A stretch of DNA of 64,000 nucleotides, from the NCBI GenBank assembly GCA_964017155.1, contig OZ024857.1, forward strand, positions 6,427,119 through 6,491,118. The letters run 5' to 3'. The stretch is from Oasisia sp. SBJ-2009. Lineage: Eukaryota > Annelida > Polychaeta > Sabellida > Siboglinidae. Shown here piece by piece: positions 1-13,437 of this stretch. Each line of letters starts with the position of its first letter. Position 1 is the stretch's first letter. The notes under the pieces are model-generated. The model did not search any database. It was not told where the DNA came from and worked only from the letters and a program-made list of their open reading frames with translations. A program made the translations under genes and the position numbers.

Positions 1-443
1 TTAACTTTAATCAGGAAAGTGTTAATATTAGATCCCAAAGCTAAAGGTCAGGTCATTGAGGACCTGACAAAATCCTGTGTTCAGAACACTCATCAGATAT
101 CCTATAACAAAGTATACAACACTGAATTTTTTTATTTGAAATTGTATTAAGTAAATGGTAAATTACTGTTGGATAGAAGCAATGTATAGGTTCTGTTCTG
201 TGCTGTCAATTTGTGTAACCATGTATAAAGTTAGTTCAGAAGTTTGTCTTAAATTCTACACAAATCTGCTTAGTTACTAACACAAGTTACAGACTTAAGT
301 ATTTTCAAACTTAATTTACAAATCTCTGACTTCAGTCAGCAGGATGTAAACAAATACAAACGTGTATTGTCTCATCTCATGCGATATAAATTGGAAACTA
401 TGCCTGGATATGTCACCTGACACAAGTTCCTACTGATACCTAC
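1..443 (-). other. Trio-like intron 10, partial
   Basis: AT-rich intronic sequence running off the window. I see no exon or recognisable repeat in it. Confidence 0.6.
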
Positions 444-635
444 CTCCTCCGCCTTCTTGTGGAAGATCACAGACAGCCGTAGCACACTGCTGCGGTCTTC
501 AAGCGCCGTCGCAAACGTGCGCCAGTTCTTGTCGAGTCTACTCGCTTCGAGTCTGATTGCTGGCGCCGCATAGTGGCCAGCGTCACAGAGTCGGTGGGCC
601 ACACTCATCACCTGACTGATGTTGGTGTACATCTC
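444..635 (-). CDS. TRIO-like: Trio-like exon 10, spectrin repeat (last exon in window)
   Basis: 192 bp, 64 codons, phase 0 to 0, acceptor TGTTTCAG|GAGATG and donor GAGGAG|GTAGGT. It encodes EMYTNISQVMSVAHRLCDAG and ALEDRSSVLRLSVIFHKKAE; Trio has INRIMSVANRLVESGHYA and ALDERSTLLDMSSIFHQKAE. Further exons must lie beyond position 1. Confidence 0.92.
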
Positions 636-3600
636 CTGAAACAGACAACGTGTACAGTTAGTGTACATCTCATGGGACACACAATGTGTACAGTTAGTGT
701 AAAAATATTGCAGAACATGTATACAGGTATAGTACATCGCCTAGAGCAGACAATATGTATAGCTTGTGTACATTTAGTGTACATATCCTAGAACATATAT
801 TGTGTACATCTCATTCATTGAGCATACAATATGCACAATTAATGTACATCTCCTATAGCAAACATATACAATTTATGTACATTTCCTAGAGCAGATTAGG
901 TGTACAGTTACAATTGTTTCTCTTTTGTATTCAGCCGCTAGGTATGCTCACTATGCTGACAGTGACTTACAAACCCGAACGACATTCCACAATGGTTAAC
1001 CAGCACAACACCATTCTCATTCTGAGCAAGTGTCAACACAGATTTATAATACAAAACACAGTAAAATCCACCCAGTGTGGGAGTCTGCACATGTTGCAAG
1101 TGATCTCTTGTTGGACAGACTTCCACGACATGACCACTTCCCAGTTGTTTCCAGCACTTGGCACCATTCAATTAACTGACAGTACATACAGTAATTTGTT
1201 GCTGTGATATTATGATCTTGTGAAGTCTCATTCAACTAGTCAAAGTTTTCCAGAAAACTGTCGCCAAGCCCAACTTTCTACACTGGCAAAGAGAATCATA
1301 AATATTAGGGTGCTTGTCAGTGGTTTTCTTACAACCCAAGTTGAGACAGGGCCGACGTTAAAATGATCTCCAAATCACAAGGAATACACAGTCTGGACAG
1401 TCTAACCCTGACACCATCACGTGCATCGTGTCCACTCACCAAGGACTCCGCTGCGAACTGTTCGTGCTCCATCTGTAGTTCGGCCGCCACGCCGTGACCG
1501 TTGCCAATCTCCGTGTAGTTGACTAGAAACAACTCCCTCTGGTGGTTCACATCTTCAACTAACTGCGCAGCGGAAAAATGAAAAGGTTCATACAGGCAGT
1601 TGAGATAAAGTAACAAATAAACAACATATCTTAAGTTACCAAAAACACAAACAATACTGTCACTGCACGCATTCTAGTGCTGCCCACTGGTGGAGACTTT
1701 GAAAACTATTTATATGAAAAGTCTGAAAATGACGGCATCAGATTGTGTAATATTTCATCAAGTAGCCATGGAAGGGGGACTTTAAAACACTGGCGGTCTA
1801 AATGGTTAATCATAATGATGCCATTGAGTATGACATATTACATAGGAACAATCAATTAATAAAATTGAAATTAAGATTTATTTTAATTAAGTTGCTGTTG
1901 TTGTAAAACAGAAAATATCTTAACATATGAATATATCAATGGGTTTCAGTTTCACTGTGCAAATATTTAGTTATTAACGGTATATTACATATTGAGGTTT
2001 ACTATTAATATTACGCAAACATTTTGCTATACAGGTATTGTGGAATACAAACAAAATTAGCAATGCACTGTCGCTTTCCTTTGTAATCAGTGACATTTAT
2101 GATCATTATGTTACATACTTCTACTTTCATTTTTAAATAAACAACTGAACTAAACAAACATTCTTGTAGCAAATGATAGTCTTAGAAGCACACTTCCAAA
2201 AACACACCTTTTCTACATCTGCTTCAAATATTCGCAGCTGAAAGCACTGCTCTAGTTTCGACTTCCGCGCGTGCCACAGCTGCATCAGCTGTTGCCGTGA
2301 CGACCGTAACATTTCGAGCAGCTGGCTGATCTGTGGCGCCGCCTTCTGGAAGTCGGCGTTACCGCACATTGAACTGCCTGAAAGTCATAGAAATAACGTT
2401 GTGTATGATGTTAACTAACTCGTCATGACAATTTGGTTGTTGTACAACTCATTGCCTGGCCATATTGGCAGCTAAGTCCAAATGACAGCACCTGAGGTAT
2501 ATAACTACAGTCAAGCTAGCCTACAATGATGACTTTTTATGTGCCGATATCTCCGAAGGTCAAGCTCCTTGGCGCAACAAAACTAAGGGATTAAGCAATC
2601 TTGTTATGGTAAATAATGCGCGAGTCATTGGCGAATTGATGACAGTTCTAGGAAGATAGGCATAATTTAAGAGATATGTTTTTAGATGCTTTCTGAATGA
2701 AACTATATTTCCTTTGAATTTAACGCTGGCAGGAAACAAATTCAACACAATTGGTACAGCACACATGAAGTTTAGGTTCAAGCTTTTGTCTTCATTTGAG
2801 GAATGTGAAGGTTACTACTGGTTGACCGTAGCTGTTTGGGATTTCTTACTGGGGTGAGCATATGATTGCATATATGCGGGAATGTTAACTTTCCCTCATT
2901 GGCGTCCTGTATCTCAAGTATTACACATTCAGGGGTACCTATGATGTAAGAACATTTCTGTCTTTCTGAACGTCTGCACATCTCCATGAAAGTTGTGACT
3001 TCCTCACATTCATGTGATTATATCGGTCACCCCCCGCCACTGACCGGCCATACACCCCCCGCCACTGACCGGCCGTACACCCCCCGCCACTGACCGGCCA
3101 TACACCCCCCGCCACTGACCGGCCATACACCCCCCGCCACTGACCGGCCGTACACCCCCCGCCACTGACCGGCCATACACCCCCCGCCACTGACCGGCCG
3201 TACACCCCCCGCCACTGACCGGCCGTACACCCCCCGCCACTGACCGGCCGTACACCCCCTGCCACTGACCGGCCTGTCTGCTGGACTGCCGGGAACAGCT
3301 GCCCTGGATGCGGTCGAGGATGGTGCGTCCCTTGGTCTCAAGCATCTCCACCGGGGCCTGTGACACCTTCTGTTGGATGTCATTGTTCTCCTCAATCATC
3401 AGTTTCGCCGACGAGACGTCATCCGGCAGGTCGGAGGACATCATGAGTGACCGGAGCTCGTTGAGTCGCTCCAGAAGGTTGTGGGACTTCGCCGTGAAGT
3501 CCTCCAGGAGCTGAAGGAAAATAAGCGAAAAGGTAAATAAAACAGTAAAGGTAAGTATTTATGTAATGCAGTATCCAGGTGTTAAAATGGGTCAGGGCCT

Positions 3601-6600
3601 GTTGCATTTTACTCCCTGGTAGACTGGTTCACTCAAACACCATCTTGACTTCTCCAGAAAGCAAAACTATTTGTACACAAATATTCACTATTTTCTATAG
3701 CCAGGTTCCCATTCACATGCTACCAGACTTTATCGATTTGGAGGTATGCTGTATGAACAAGCTCATAAATATTTTAAAATATAATTTTTTTTGATACGAT
3801 ATCATTTAAGTCCTGATTAATTAATGTATTAAAATACAGTCTATGTGAACAAAATTGCCTAAGTTTCAAAATGACAGCAGGTGGAATCAATCCACCAACC
3901 TGTCAATCAACACTCTAGTGTTCTACCAAGCTACTATAACCACAAGAAAGTGTGTTAACTGTCAGACAGTGTCAGCTCTCACACAGATCAGGTAGTCAGC
4001 AAAAAATTACAGATTTGCACAGTGTGAGAAGATATTTGACATTACGCATTCAGAAAATGTTCTTGCTAACATCTTATCGGTTCTGAAAAGTACAAAGCAA
4101 TGTGTCTATTTTCGAGTTAATGACTTTTTTCAAGCCAATTTGTGGCACATATCACTGAACTCTCTTGAGCAGAGTAAAAATATACTACTTTAAACACTCA
4201 AAATAAATATCTGAATGTGAATTGGTCTTAAAAGAAACTGCCTGTTCATCACAGCCCTTTAAAACACTGTTATATTGGTTAAGTAAATAGACATACTTTA
4301 TTTCTGTAATTGTATAAATCATACATGCAAATAAAAACAGATAATAGGTAGGTTGAGAATTAGACTAACTTTGCTCTACCTATATCAACAAGGGTGGCAA
4401 CTGTTAAAAACTTATACTTTGAAATAATACTGTGAATTATTGCAGTGTTTGTGTGGTGCATAAAAAGCAGCAGAGTGTGATGACAAAACATCACCCCCCA
4501 GCCCCAGTTTGCCCCTTACCATTCTGATCTCCACCCACTCCTGGTTGTCGTAGGGCAGGGTGCCGTGGAGATCATCAGTCAGCTGAGAAGGGGTGATTAG
4601 TCTACTCAGGTGCTCCACAGAGATCATCACCGTCTGTAACAAACACGGGGCCATCTCCAGGAATGCATCAAACCATGTTAATTTTGTTTCCACATTACAG
4701 TGCAAGATAAACAATCATATCCACTATCCATTTATCAATATGTGACCCCGGCTGACCAAATGAGTGATAAGTCTGGATTTGACATTTGGCGTGAGCGCCA
4801 TTTAAAGCCGGATGGCCTGATTTTGGTGATTTTAGGTTTGAATGGAATTTTTTTATATAGCATCTGTTTTAGCACTTCCAGCCATCCTACACTATTTATG
4901 CAAAATAAAATGTGTATTTTAACGCAATCTAACGCGAACCCTCGTGATTAACTAGCACAAAATGTAAAACTTTAACAGCGGTTTTCTCCAGTTTTACTTT
5001 TTGACCCCTACCATACCTAATGTGACATGACTTCACCAATTTTTGTAGTAGAGTCATAATTTATGAAACACTGTAAAGTACTATATCTCCTCTTTCCAAA
5101 TATGTAAAAAGGTATGTCAACATATTTCCTACTTATCACTCATTTGGTCAGCCGGGGTTACATATTATTTTTAACAAAACCTTTCTGCAGGCAGTAGATG
5201 TGAATTGTCTTTTTCCCTTCAACAGCATTCTACAGTTGTTAAGTTCATCCGCTACCTCACATGTGTCGGAACAGTTTTCCAGAGAATGACCCAATTCCCA
5301 AGTACCTCATTATTCCTGACATACCTCGTTACTTATGGAACCAAGAAAAAACAAAGAGCAGTCTTGGTGAAGCCAACATGAACAGGTGGGACCCATGCCA
5401 TGCCGAACTGATCTACAACGGGTGTGGTGCTGTTGCTTTCAGACCCCAAACAACCCATGACACATAGAGTGAACCCACAACACTTTCCTTAGGCTCCCAT
5501 TATATGGCGCTTCCTGGGCTGTGTGGAAAGATACAATGATAGATTTTCTTTCAGTTTTGAAAGCACACAAAACTTGAGTAAACTCTTTACTGGGTCAACA
5601 GCCTTCTTATTTTACACCCTGCTGTGGGCAGACAACTTTAAGATGGCAGCCAAGTGTTATGGTATATTGCCACTAAATGAAACATCTAATGTGGTAGTAC
5701 GTCTAACATTAACGGTGTGAACATTACGTCATGGAAAAGTGGTCAAAACATTCATGCCATATTCAGTTTCCTGGATTCTTTAAATGTGGAATGACAAGTT
5801 ATGGTCTGTGACTGGCCATTTGGCTATTCCACAGTGGGGTGGACCTACCTCAAATTTGTACTTGGCACTTCCGAGGCTCGTCTTTTGTTTCTCCCAGAAT
5901 TTCTCTGGCTTGATGATGTAGGCAGCATAGACCTTGTGGGGAAAACACTCCTGCAAAGAAACGAGGACCATTGTGAGGACATTGGACCATATCATAAACA
6001 CTCCTGCAAACAGATGAGGACCATAGTGAGGACCATGTACCATATCATAAACACTCCTGCAAACAGATGAGGACCATAGTGAGGACCATGTACCATATCA
6101 TAAACACTCCTGCAAACAGACGAGGACCATAGTGAGGACCATTTAGTAATACCATACCATAAACACTCCTGAAAACAGATGAGGACCATAGTGAGGACCA
6201 TGTACCATATCATAAACACTCCTGCAAACAGATGAGGACCACAGTGAGGACCATGTTAATACCATATCATAAACACTCCTGCAAACAACCAAGGACCATA
6301 GTGAGAACCATGTACCACACCACACAAACTTTGGGAACAAACAAGGGGGACCACAGAGAGGATAATGGCTTTTGTAGCTCAAAACCAGTGGCTGTATGAG
6401 CAAATAATATTTCCATTTCCCTGTAGAGAATGTTTTACTTCTAACCAACACCGGAAATGGAGTGGTGGGGGGATGAAGCCGACCAAGTTTCAAAATGGTA
6501 ATTACTAAATCTGAAACCTTGGTCTTTTTCAATCGACAATTGGTGCCCTGTCAGCCTGCATCCGCTGCCTGACACACAGGTCTCGTGACAATCACAATGA

Positions 6601-9600
6601 CATAACCATGTCAGCATGCAGGTAACCACAGCTTCACCTGGTGATGAGTCCACCTGTCTTTCGGATGAGTGTATTCAGCCCACTCAAAAGATGGCTGGTT
6701 GGGTTTGGATGGGGTGAAATCACATCAGATGGGGGTCTAGTGCTTGTCGTGTAAGTGTCCACTGTGTTAAAGTGTATTTCGTTTAAACATGTGTCACAGT
6801 TGTGTGTGTATGCATTGTTACGTACGTGTATATTAATGTGTCCATCTGCATGTTTGGAATGGGGTGTATTAACTATAAACCAGGACATTTTGGGCTGGTA
6901 AAATGTGACCAGATGTTAACATTAAGCCGGGTTTCAGATCATATCATTTGGTGGCATCGGCTTTCAGTATCAGACCGGACAGTGTCTACACCTGGTGGCC
7001 ACCCACACGTGTGACCTAGTCCCGCAGTCATAACATTACGCCTGTCATAGTGAGCAGTCCATTCAGACTGTAGCTGACAACGATCCTGTAATTGCACTGA
7101 CAACTTCATCTACCAGCTAACAATCTCTGAAAGCACTAGACACTTCTGTGTGATATTACAAACAAATACAGTCTGGCAATATTGACATACTGACATTGAT
7201 TATGACTTTGTCATGACTGATGTATTATGATATTTCTTGCCACCACAGCGTCTGGAAAGTCAAAATATATATTGCACCTGGTCAGACCAAAGAAATACAA
7301 AGTAATAAAGAAATACAAAATATAATAAAAAGTATAATGTCATCAGACATGATATAAACACGTTTAAATACAATGACACTGCATATTTTATGAATGCCAA
7401 TAGATGTCATTTTATAAAAGAATTATCTTATCTTAGCAGTGGTTTGAATAATATTTTTAAGGGTTTCTTCATCCAACCATGCTTTCCTTCGTAATTCCTA
7501 AAATCATAATAATACCACAACAACTATAATAGACAGGATGATATATATCATATTCTCAAAGGTGCCACACCAGAGCTCCGAAATTATCTCATTTCATGCT
7601 TGAATAAACAACAAAATACAGTATGAACATCATGTCAATCAACACGTAACATTGCACCCCACTACAGAACATACAAAACACAAGCCAAGGTTCACATCAA
7701 TATATTCATAAACCATTCCACCTATTCACTTTGATGACAAAGTTCAGTCGGTAAATCTCGTCAAAACGTCATGCCGTGAAATTGATTTCTCTGCATCCAG
7801 GGGTGCTTGGCTAGCGCTGCTGTTTAGTAAATCTGGATATGTTTCACTTGTAGGGTTGCGGTTTAGTGTAGCATAGATCTGGAAGGCACTGACGGGTATA
7901 ATGCATCTCACCTGGAGAACTTTGAGAATCGGCTTAACATTGTGCCACGTCGACCCGCGCATGTCAATGACAATGGAGAATCCAAGTTGCTTGACGTCAT
8001 CACTGTCAACAAAGAAGGGACATTCAGGATGCACTGTGTAAATCAACAAAACAATTGATGAACGAATCAATTGATAAGTCAATTAAAATTTGTTTACAAC
8101 AAATATCTTAATATGTATCATCAGCTTGCTACAAACATTTAAGCCTGCCATAAAATATACCTGGAATATATGAAGTACACTAGATCACCGAGTTGGGTAT
8201 GTGCGTCTGAATACTTAGTGTTTTAACAACAAATTTAAGGGAACACAATTGAAGATTAATCTTATAAATTTCTCATCTTGTTAATTTACCATGAATCACT
8301 GAATAAAACACTATCCTGGGACTAATTGTGACATCTTGTTTCTGTACTGCTAACCCAGTTTGATAGTAATAATTAAATCACACGAAAGTTATATATAGCT
8401 GAACCTTGCTTTGTGGTCACATCAGTAATATAATCACCTCAAAATTGAGATCACCCTTGGACAGTCCCAAATTTATTCCGTCTACTGGAAAGTGTAGGGA
8501 ATTAATCCCTTTAAACAGGTCACCTCAGTAATAAGGTCATCTATGCCAAGTCCAAAGTGTAACCTTAATCGTGATGAGATTCCACTGTACGTGAGGTCAA
8601 ACTGTACAGTTCAAACTGCACTGGGATATAAATTAAGAAGTGCATCAATGTTTACGAATAGGTGCACTGGGTTGGTAGACAGACTTTTGTTGGTATGTTG
8701 ATCCACAGCCAGAACTATTCAACTGTGGATAATGGAAAACGTGTGTCTCTCTCTCTGACTCTGTTACAGACCATTTGCAATGGCCAATTTATGTGGTGAA
8801 TGAACACATACACAGGGTATTATCTGTGTTTTTCCTAGTATGCTGGTACTATAATGTCAGGCACTGGTGTAGGTCGGGTGTGGTCTGTATGTGCTGTGAC
8901 CTGGTTGGGCATTCACAACAACTAGAATATCAGGCAACTAAGCAAATAGGCAAATTAAAAAATCATGATCATTTTTTAGAAACTGTTTTGAGTACGTAAT
9001 TGTTTTTATTTTTATTTGTTTATGTTATTACTTTTTTATTGAACACTGTACACACATACCCTTCACAAGATACAAAAGTTTTATTGTACTCTACTGTAGT
9101 GTGCTGTACTGCGATGCACTGCACTGCACTGCACTGCACTGCACTGCACTGCACTGCACTGCACTGCACTGCACTGCACTGCACTGCACTGTATTGTGTT
9201 GTGTGATTGTTGGCAATTACCTCAATGTACAGTTTGTATTCATTATCAGATCCCTTCCCCTCAATCAGTGTTTTAAAGAGTTTACTATGTTCCACATTAT
9301 ACGTCATATGTAGATTAATTTTAATGTAGATATATATGTATAGAGACGGTACATGCAACAACTTAATAACTAGCAGCCATCATGGTAATGTTTACAATTA
9401 CTTATTTACAATCACTATGGTTACGTCATTTACATGTAACCACATGCTATGTGGGATTTGTCACCATCTCCCCTTCTGTACAAATAGATAACTGTCGAGA
9501 ATCGTGATCGAACGCCTACATACCACCAGTCTACCTGGTAAAATCACACTGTCCACCATTAAGTAAATACAGGTATGCAGATTGACTGTCTCCTTTTATC

Positions 9601-12600
9601 AAAAACAGGTGTCTGGAATGACCTATTTGACCAAATGTTAAAATGAGACATTCCCAAGTGTGGGGAGTTGGTGAACCTTTAATTAGACCTGTGCACCTGT
9701 TACTGGTATGGGCAAAGTTCATCTTGGACAGGTAAAAATGTCTGTGTACAGGTATTGGAAATTTGAGGAGCCAAAACAATCAATTTTACCTCTATGCACA
9801 TTTGGACTGGATTGTGTGCATGAAGATATGTATCAGCCCGGACAGTTTGGACTGAGTGGTAAAAATGTGATCCTGTAAAAGGCATGTGAGTTAGCCACTA
9901 TTTTGGCCATGGTTCAGACGGGGACAAGCGGCAACCTAGCATATTTACTTTTAAGTGAATCTGATCAACATTACACACAACAATGCCAGTGAAAGGCCAT
10001 TGCTGATACCGTCTTATCTGACTGGCTGGTGTAATGGACAATGCCTTAAGAATGTCTGCTCTGATAACAGACCATACAGGCGGAGCAAGCCTTCTTATGA
10101 CTCAGTAGTCATAACTGCTTAGACACAAGTAAAAACAGTGAACAATTTGTTGGAAACAAAGAGGTTTCACAAGGGGAATGTTGCTAGAATGTGTACTCAA
10201 GTCTTTTGTGCATTACAATAGGCTTGGCCTGTTATAAAACCATGTCTGTCAAGTTGCATCTTAAATTCATTCATACTTTTGGCTGCTACATAATATTCTG
10301 GTGAGCTATTCCAGTGATTAATCATTCAGTCACTAAAGAATCATAATATTGCACTGCCATAGTTTTTTAATACTTACTAAATGCAACATGTTTACAATTA
10401 CAGCTATGATAACACAATATTCTCATTAAATGGATGGACATTTATTTATCTCTCAAGCAGGGCTTTAAGCAGGATCAAATTATTGCCAGTCACACATGTT
10501 TTGGTGGACATGTGGATGTTAACTGTTAAACCAGTTCACAAACTTTAATGTATTTTTTTGGACCTAAAAAGGACTACAAACACACATGTGACACCATTTA
10601 CACTCACTTTCAAGGCATACCTAACAATATCTATGATTTTGGAAGATCTTTATTTACCCGTCCACCCATATTTCTACCCGTCCATATTCATTTTTACCCG
10701 TCCAAATGACAGGTGGACGGGTCTCCGCATAAAGCTATGCTCTCAAGAGACTAGTTCATATCAGTATATTTCTAGACAAATCAAACAACTATACTGACAA
10801 AACATCAGATATTAAAAATATGGCAACATAAATTTGCACTATAAACTGTGTGTCACGTATAATTAAGATTATTAATGTAATTAATTAATATCAACTACAA
10901 GTATTATGAATAAAGCAAACAATTTCCTCTTCTTATATGGTATGTTGTAAAATCTGACTATTAATTCATTAAATAATATCTCTTTCTTTATATATTTATT
11001 ATCGCTTCTAAAAAGCTAAAATAAATAAATACAAATGCTCTGTTGCTTGGGTAAATGCTGGCAGCTTGAATATACTCTGACACATGACGTTATATCTGTG
11101 ACAGGCTGGTTACACACAGGTGAATAATTACTTAATCAAAACCCTACAAATCAAGTACGGACACATTACTGCTACATGTATGCCTTCCGTCTCAAGTCTC
11201 CACCACTAGAATGTGTCTAGACATCCTTTATTCCAAGCCACATGAGTGGATAAAACATGCAGACGACAGCCTCCTTCAGACAGCCACAGCGATGTTGAAC
11301 TAGCAGATTCAGCGTGTTTATGACAGTTTGTGTGTGAATGACAGAGACAGCTGATGTGTCTGAGAGAGGAGCCGATGTGTTTGTCTCTCGGCAACTTATG
11401 CACTGTCAGGGAGTCAGCAAGTGTTGTGAATTCACAGGCAAACAGACGCGTGGCATCAATAATATGTGATATGTTTAACTAAGTAAGTATGTAAATAAGC
11501 CAATGTATTAAGATTAACCAGGATTTCACGTATAAATGTAATACAAGTTTTGGAAGTGATATGGCCATATCCAAATTTAACAGCAATGTCTTGATAAAAG
11601 AAATTGTTGTGTTCATTATATAAACATTTGTAAAGGCAATCTACAAACCTTACATACACCACACAAAGAGGAAATAACACTCTTCATGGTAAGTTAGCAG
11701 ATTACAAAAAATGCCTGATCTTGTGTTTGTATACTTTGCTTCCTGATAGACAAGGATAGTGGCGATGACATTGGTTGAACAGATTGAAACCAGTGGTCAA
11801 TCGGGCCAATAAAATACGAAAACAGGTGGCTCAAACTGGCCTGGCAGTTTTAGAAAGGCAATGGGCCAATCTTAATGTTGAGACCTGAGTTATGTTCCAA
11901 AAATATATAGATAAATAATGTGTCACATTAACAGTTGCCTTGTGTCACCATTTACCACATCCCCAGGTAACCTTTCATAGAAATGTCTGGTCATCATTAA
12001 ACTTGCCTGTTCAACTATAATTGCTTCACCTTATAATTATACACTGCATTCATGCTTGTGTCAGAGTTGGCACACACAACCGGCAGACACGCCAGCGATT
12101 ACTTCCATTTCATTCAGTGAGAAATGAACAGCCAACCACTCAATTGTGTGACTCTTTTGAAATTTACTTGAAGCGGATCTACCTCAATACAGCAACATTG
12201 TGTATACTGCACACATAAACAGCAGAAAACAGACTTCTAGTGTTTGTGTTTGTATCGTCCAACGTTTCTCCTAGACGTGCCACTCCACTTTGTTGCTGCC
12301 AAATGTCACTCGTACAATGGTGCCGTGGCCATTATTCTCTTAAGTTACATGATTCCGTTTTTACATTTTTGAAAAAAGCATTTGTAGATGTGAATATTTC
12401 ATAAGAAGGCACTCATTAGTGGAAGTAAGGCAGAACCTTGCACAGTTATTACTGTAACTTTGCACGCCACATCACATAATGAATGATAAGATGTGTTCAA
12501 TTCACGACTCATCACCGTGTGTCACGCATGAAATATTAACCAACATAAATTTTCTGTTTACGTGAATTTTTCTTTTTCGGGAATGAAATCTGAATCACAA

Positions 12601-13364
12601 AGATTTATACACATGAAGGAGGGGTATTGCTTACAGTAACACACAGGGTATGTTGGCAATTGCAGAAACAATTTGGGCAGTTATGACATATGTTTTGGCA
12701 ATTGATAGTACGCTGACGCTTATGATACTACTGAAGGCCGACTTCCCGTAGGATATCGGTCGATGGGCACAAACGAGGATGATGGATGGATGAGGGAGAA
12801 TTTAGTTTTTCATGCTGTTCTGCAAAGCGACTGATACGATGCATACATTCGGGCCAGTGCCTGCACAGATTACTTCAGCTTGTCACGGTCCATTCTGGGC
12901 ACAGGGGAGGTTGACAAGCCTTGTCCTACATGACCGCTGCTCTTCTGAATTTTTCGATAACCCAAAATATTATGTGTACACACTAATATGGTTCAGCCAC
13001 TTTTGAAGTAATTAATACCATCTTAAAATCCCTGAGAACATTTCATATTAAGGAGAATCGGTTGCATCGCAAATATGCTAATTTATGTTTTTTTTATTAT
13101 ATCTAATTATATAGAGTGATTGAAAATAAACAAAAAGGCTGAATGATTATGTTAGCAATGCACCAGACCAAACTGTGCAATATGTATGTGTATTTTAATA
13201 AGATATTATTATTAATGACTAAGTAATCATTTGATGATCAATTTGACAAATTAATTTAATAGCATTTTCTAAGACTTATACATATGACTTTATTCAGAAA
13301 TCCTGTCAATTTTCAACAGCACTGACTACTAAATAACACGGACTATCATTACCACTAGCATCTG

Positions 13365-13437
<73 letters not shown>

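Noticed and set aside
3010..3444. Treating the whole minisatellite as constitutive coding sequence
   Set aside because: The exon 7 donor at 3270 gives the right phase and continues the conserved protein in exon 8; the array-encoded peptide is not conserved in the family, so it is at most alternative.
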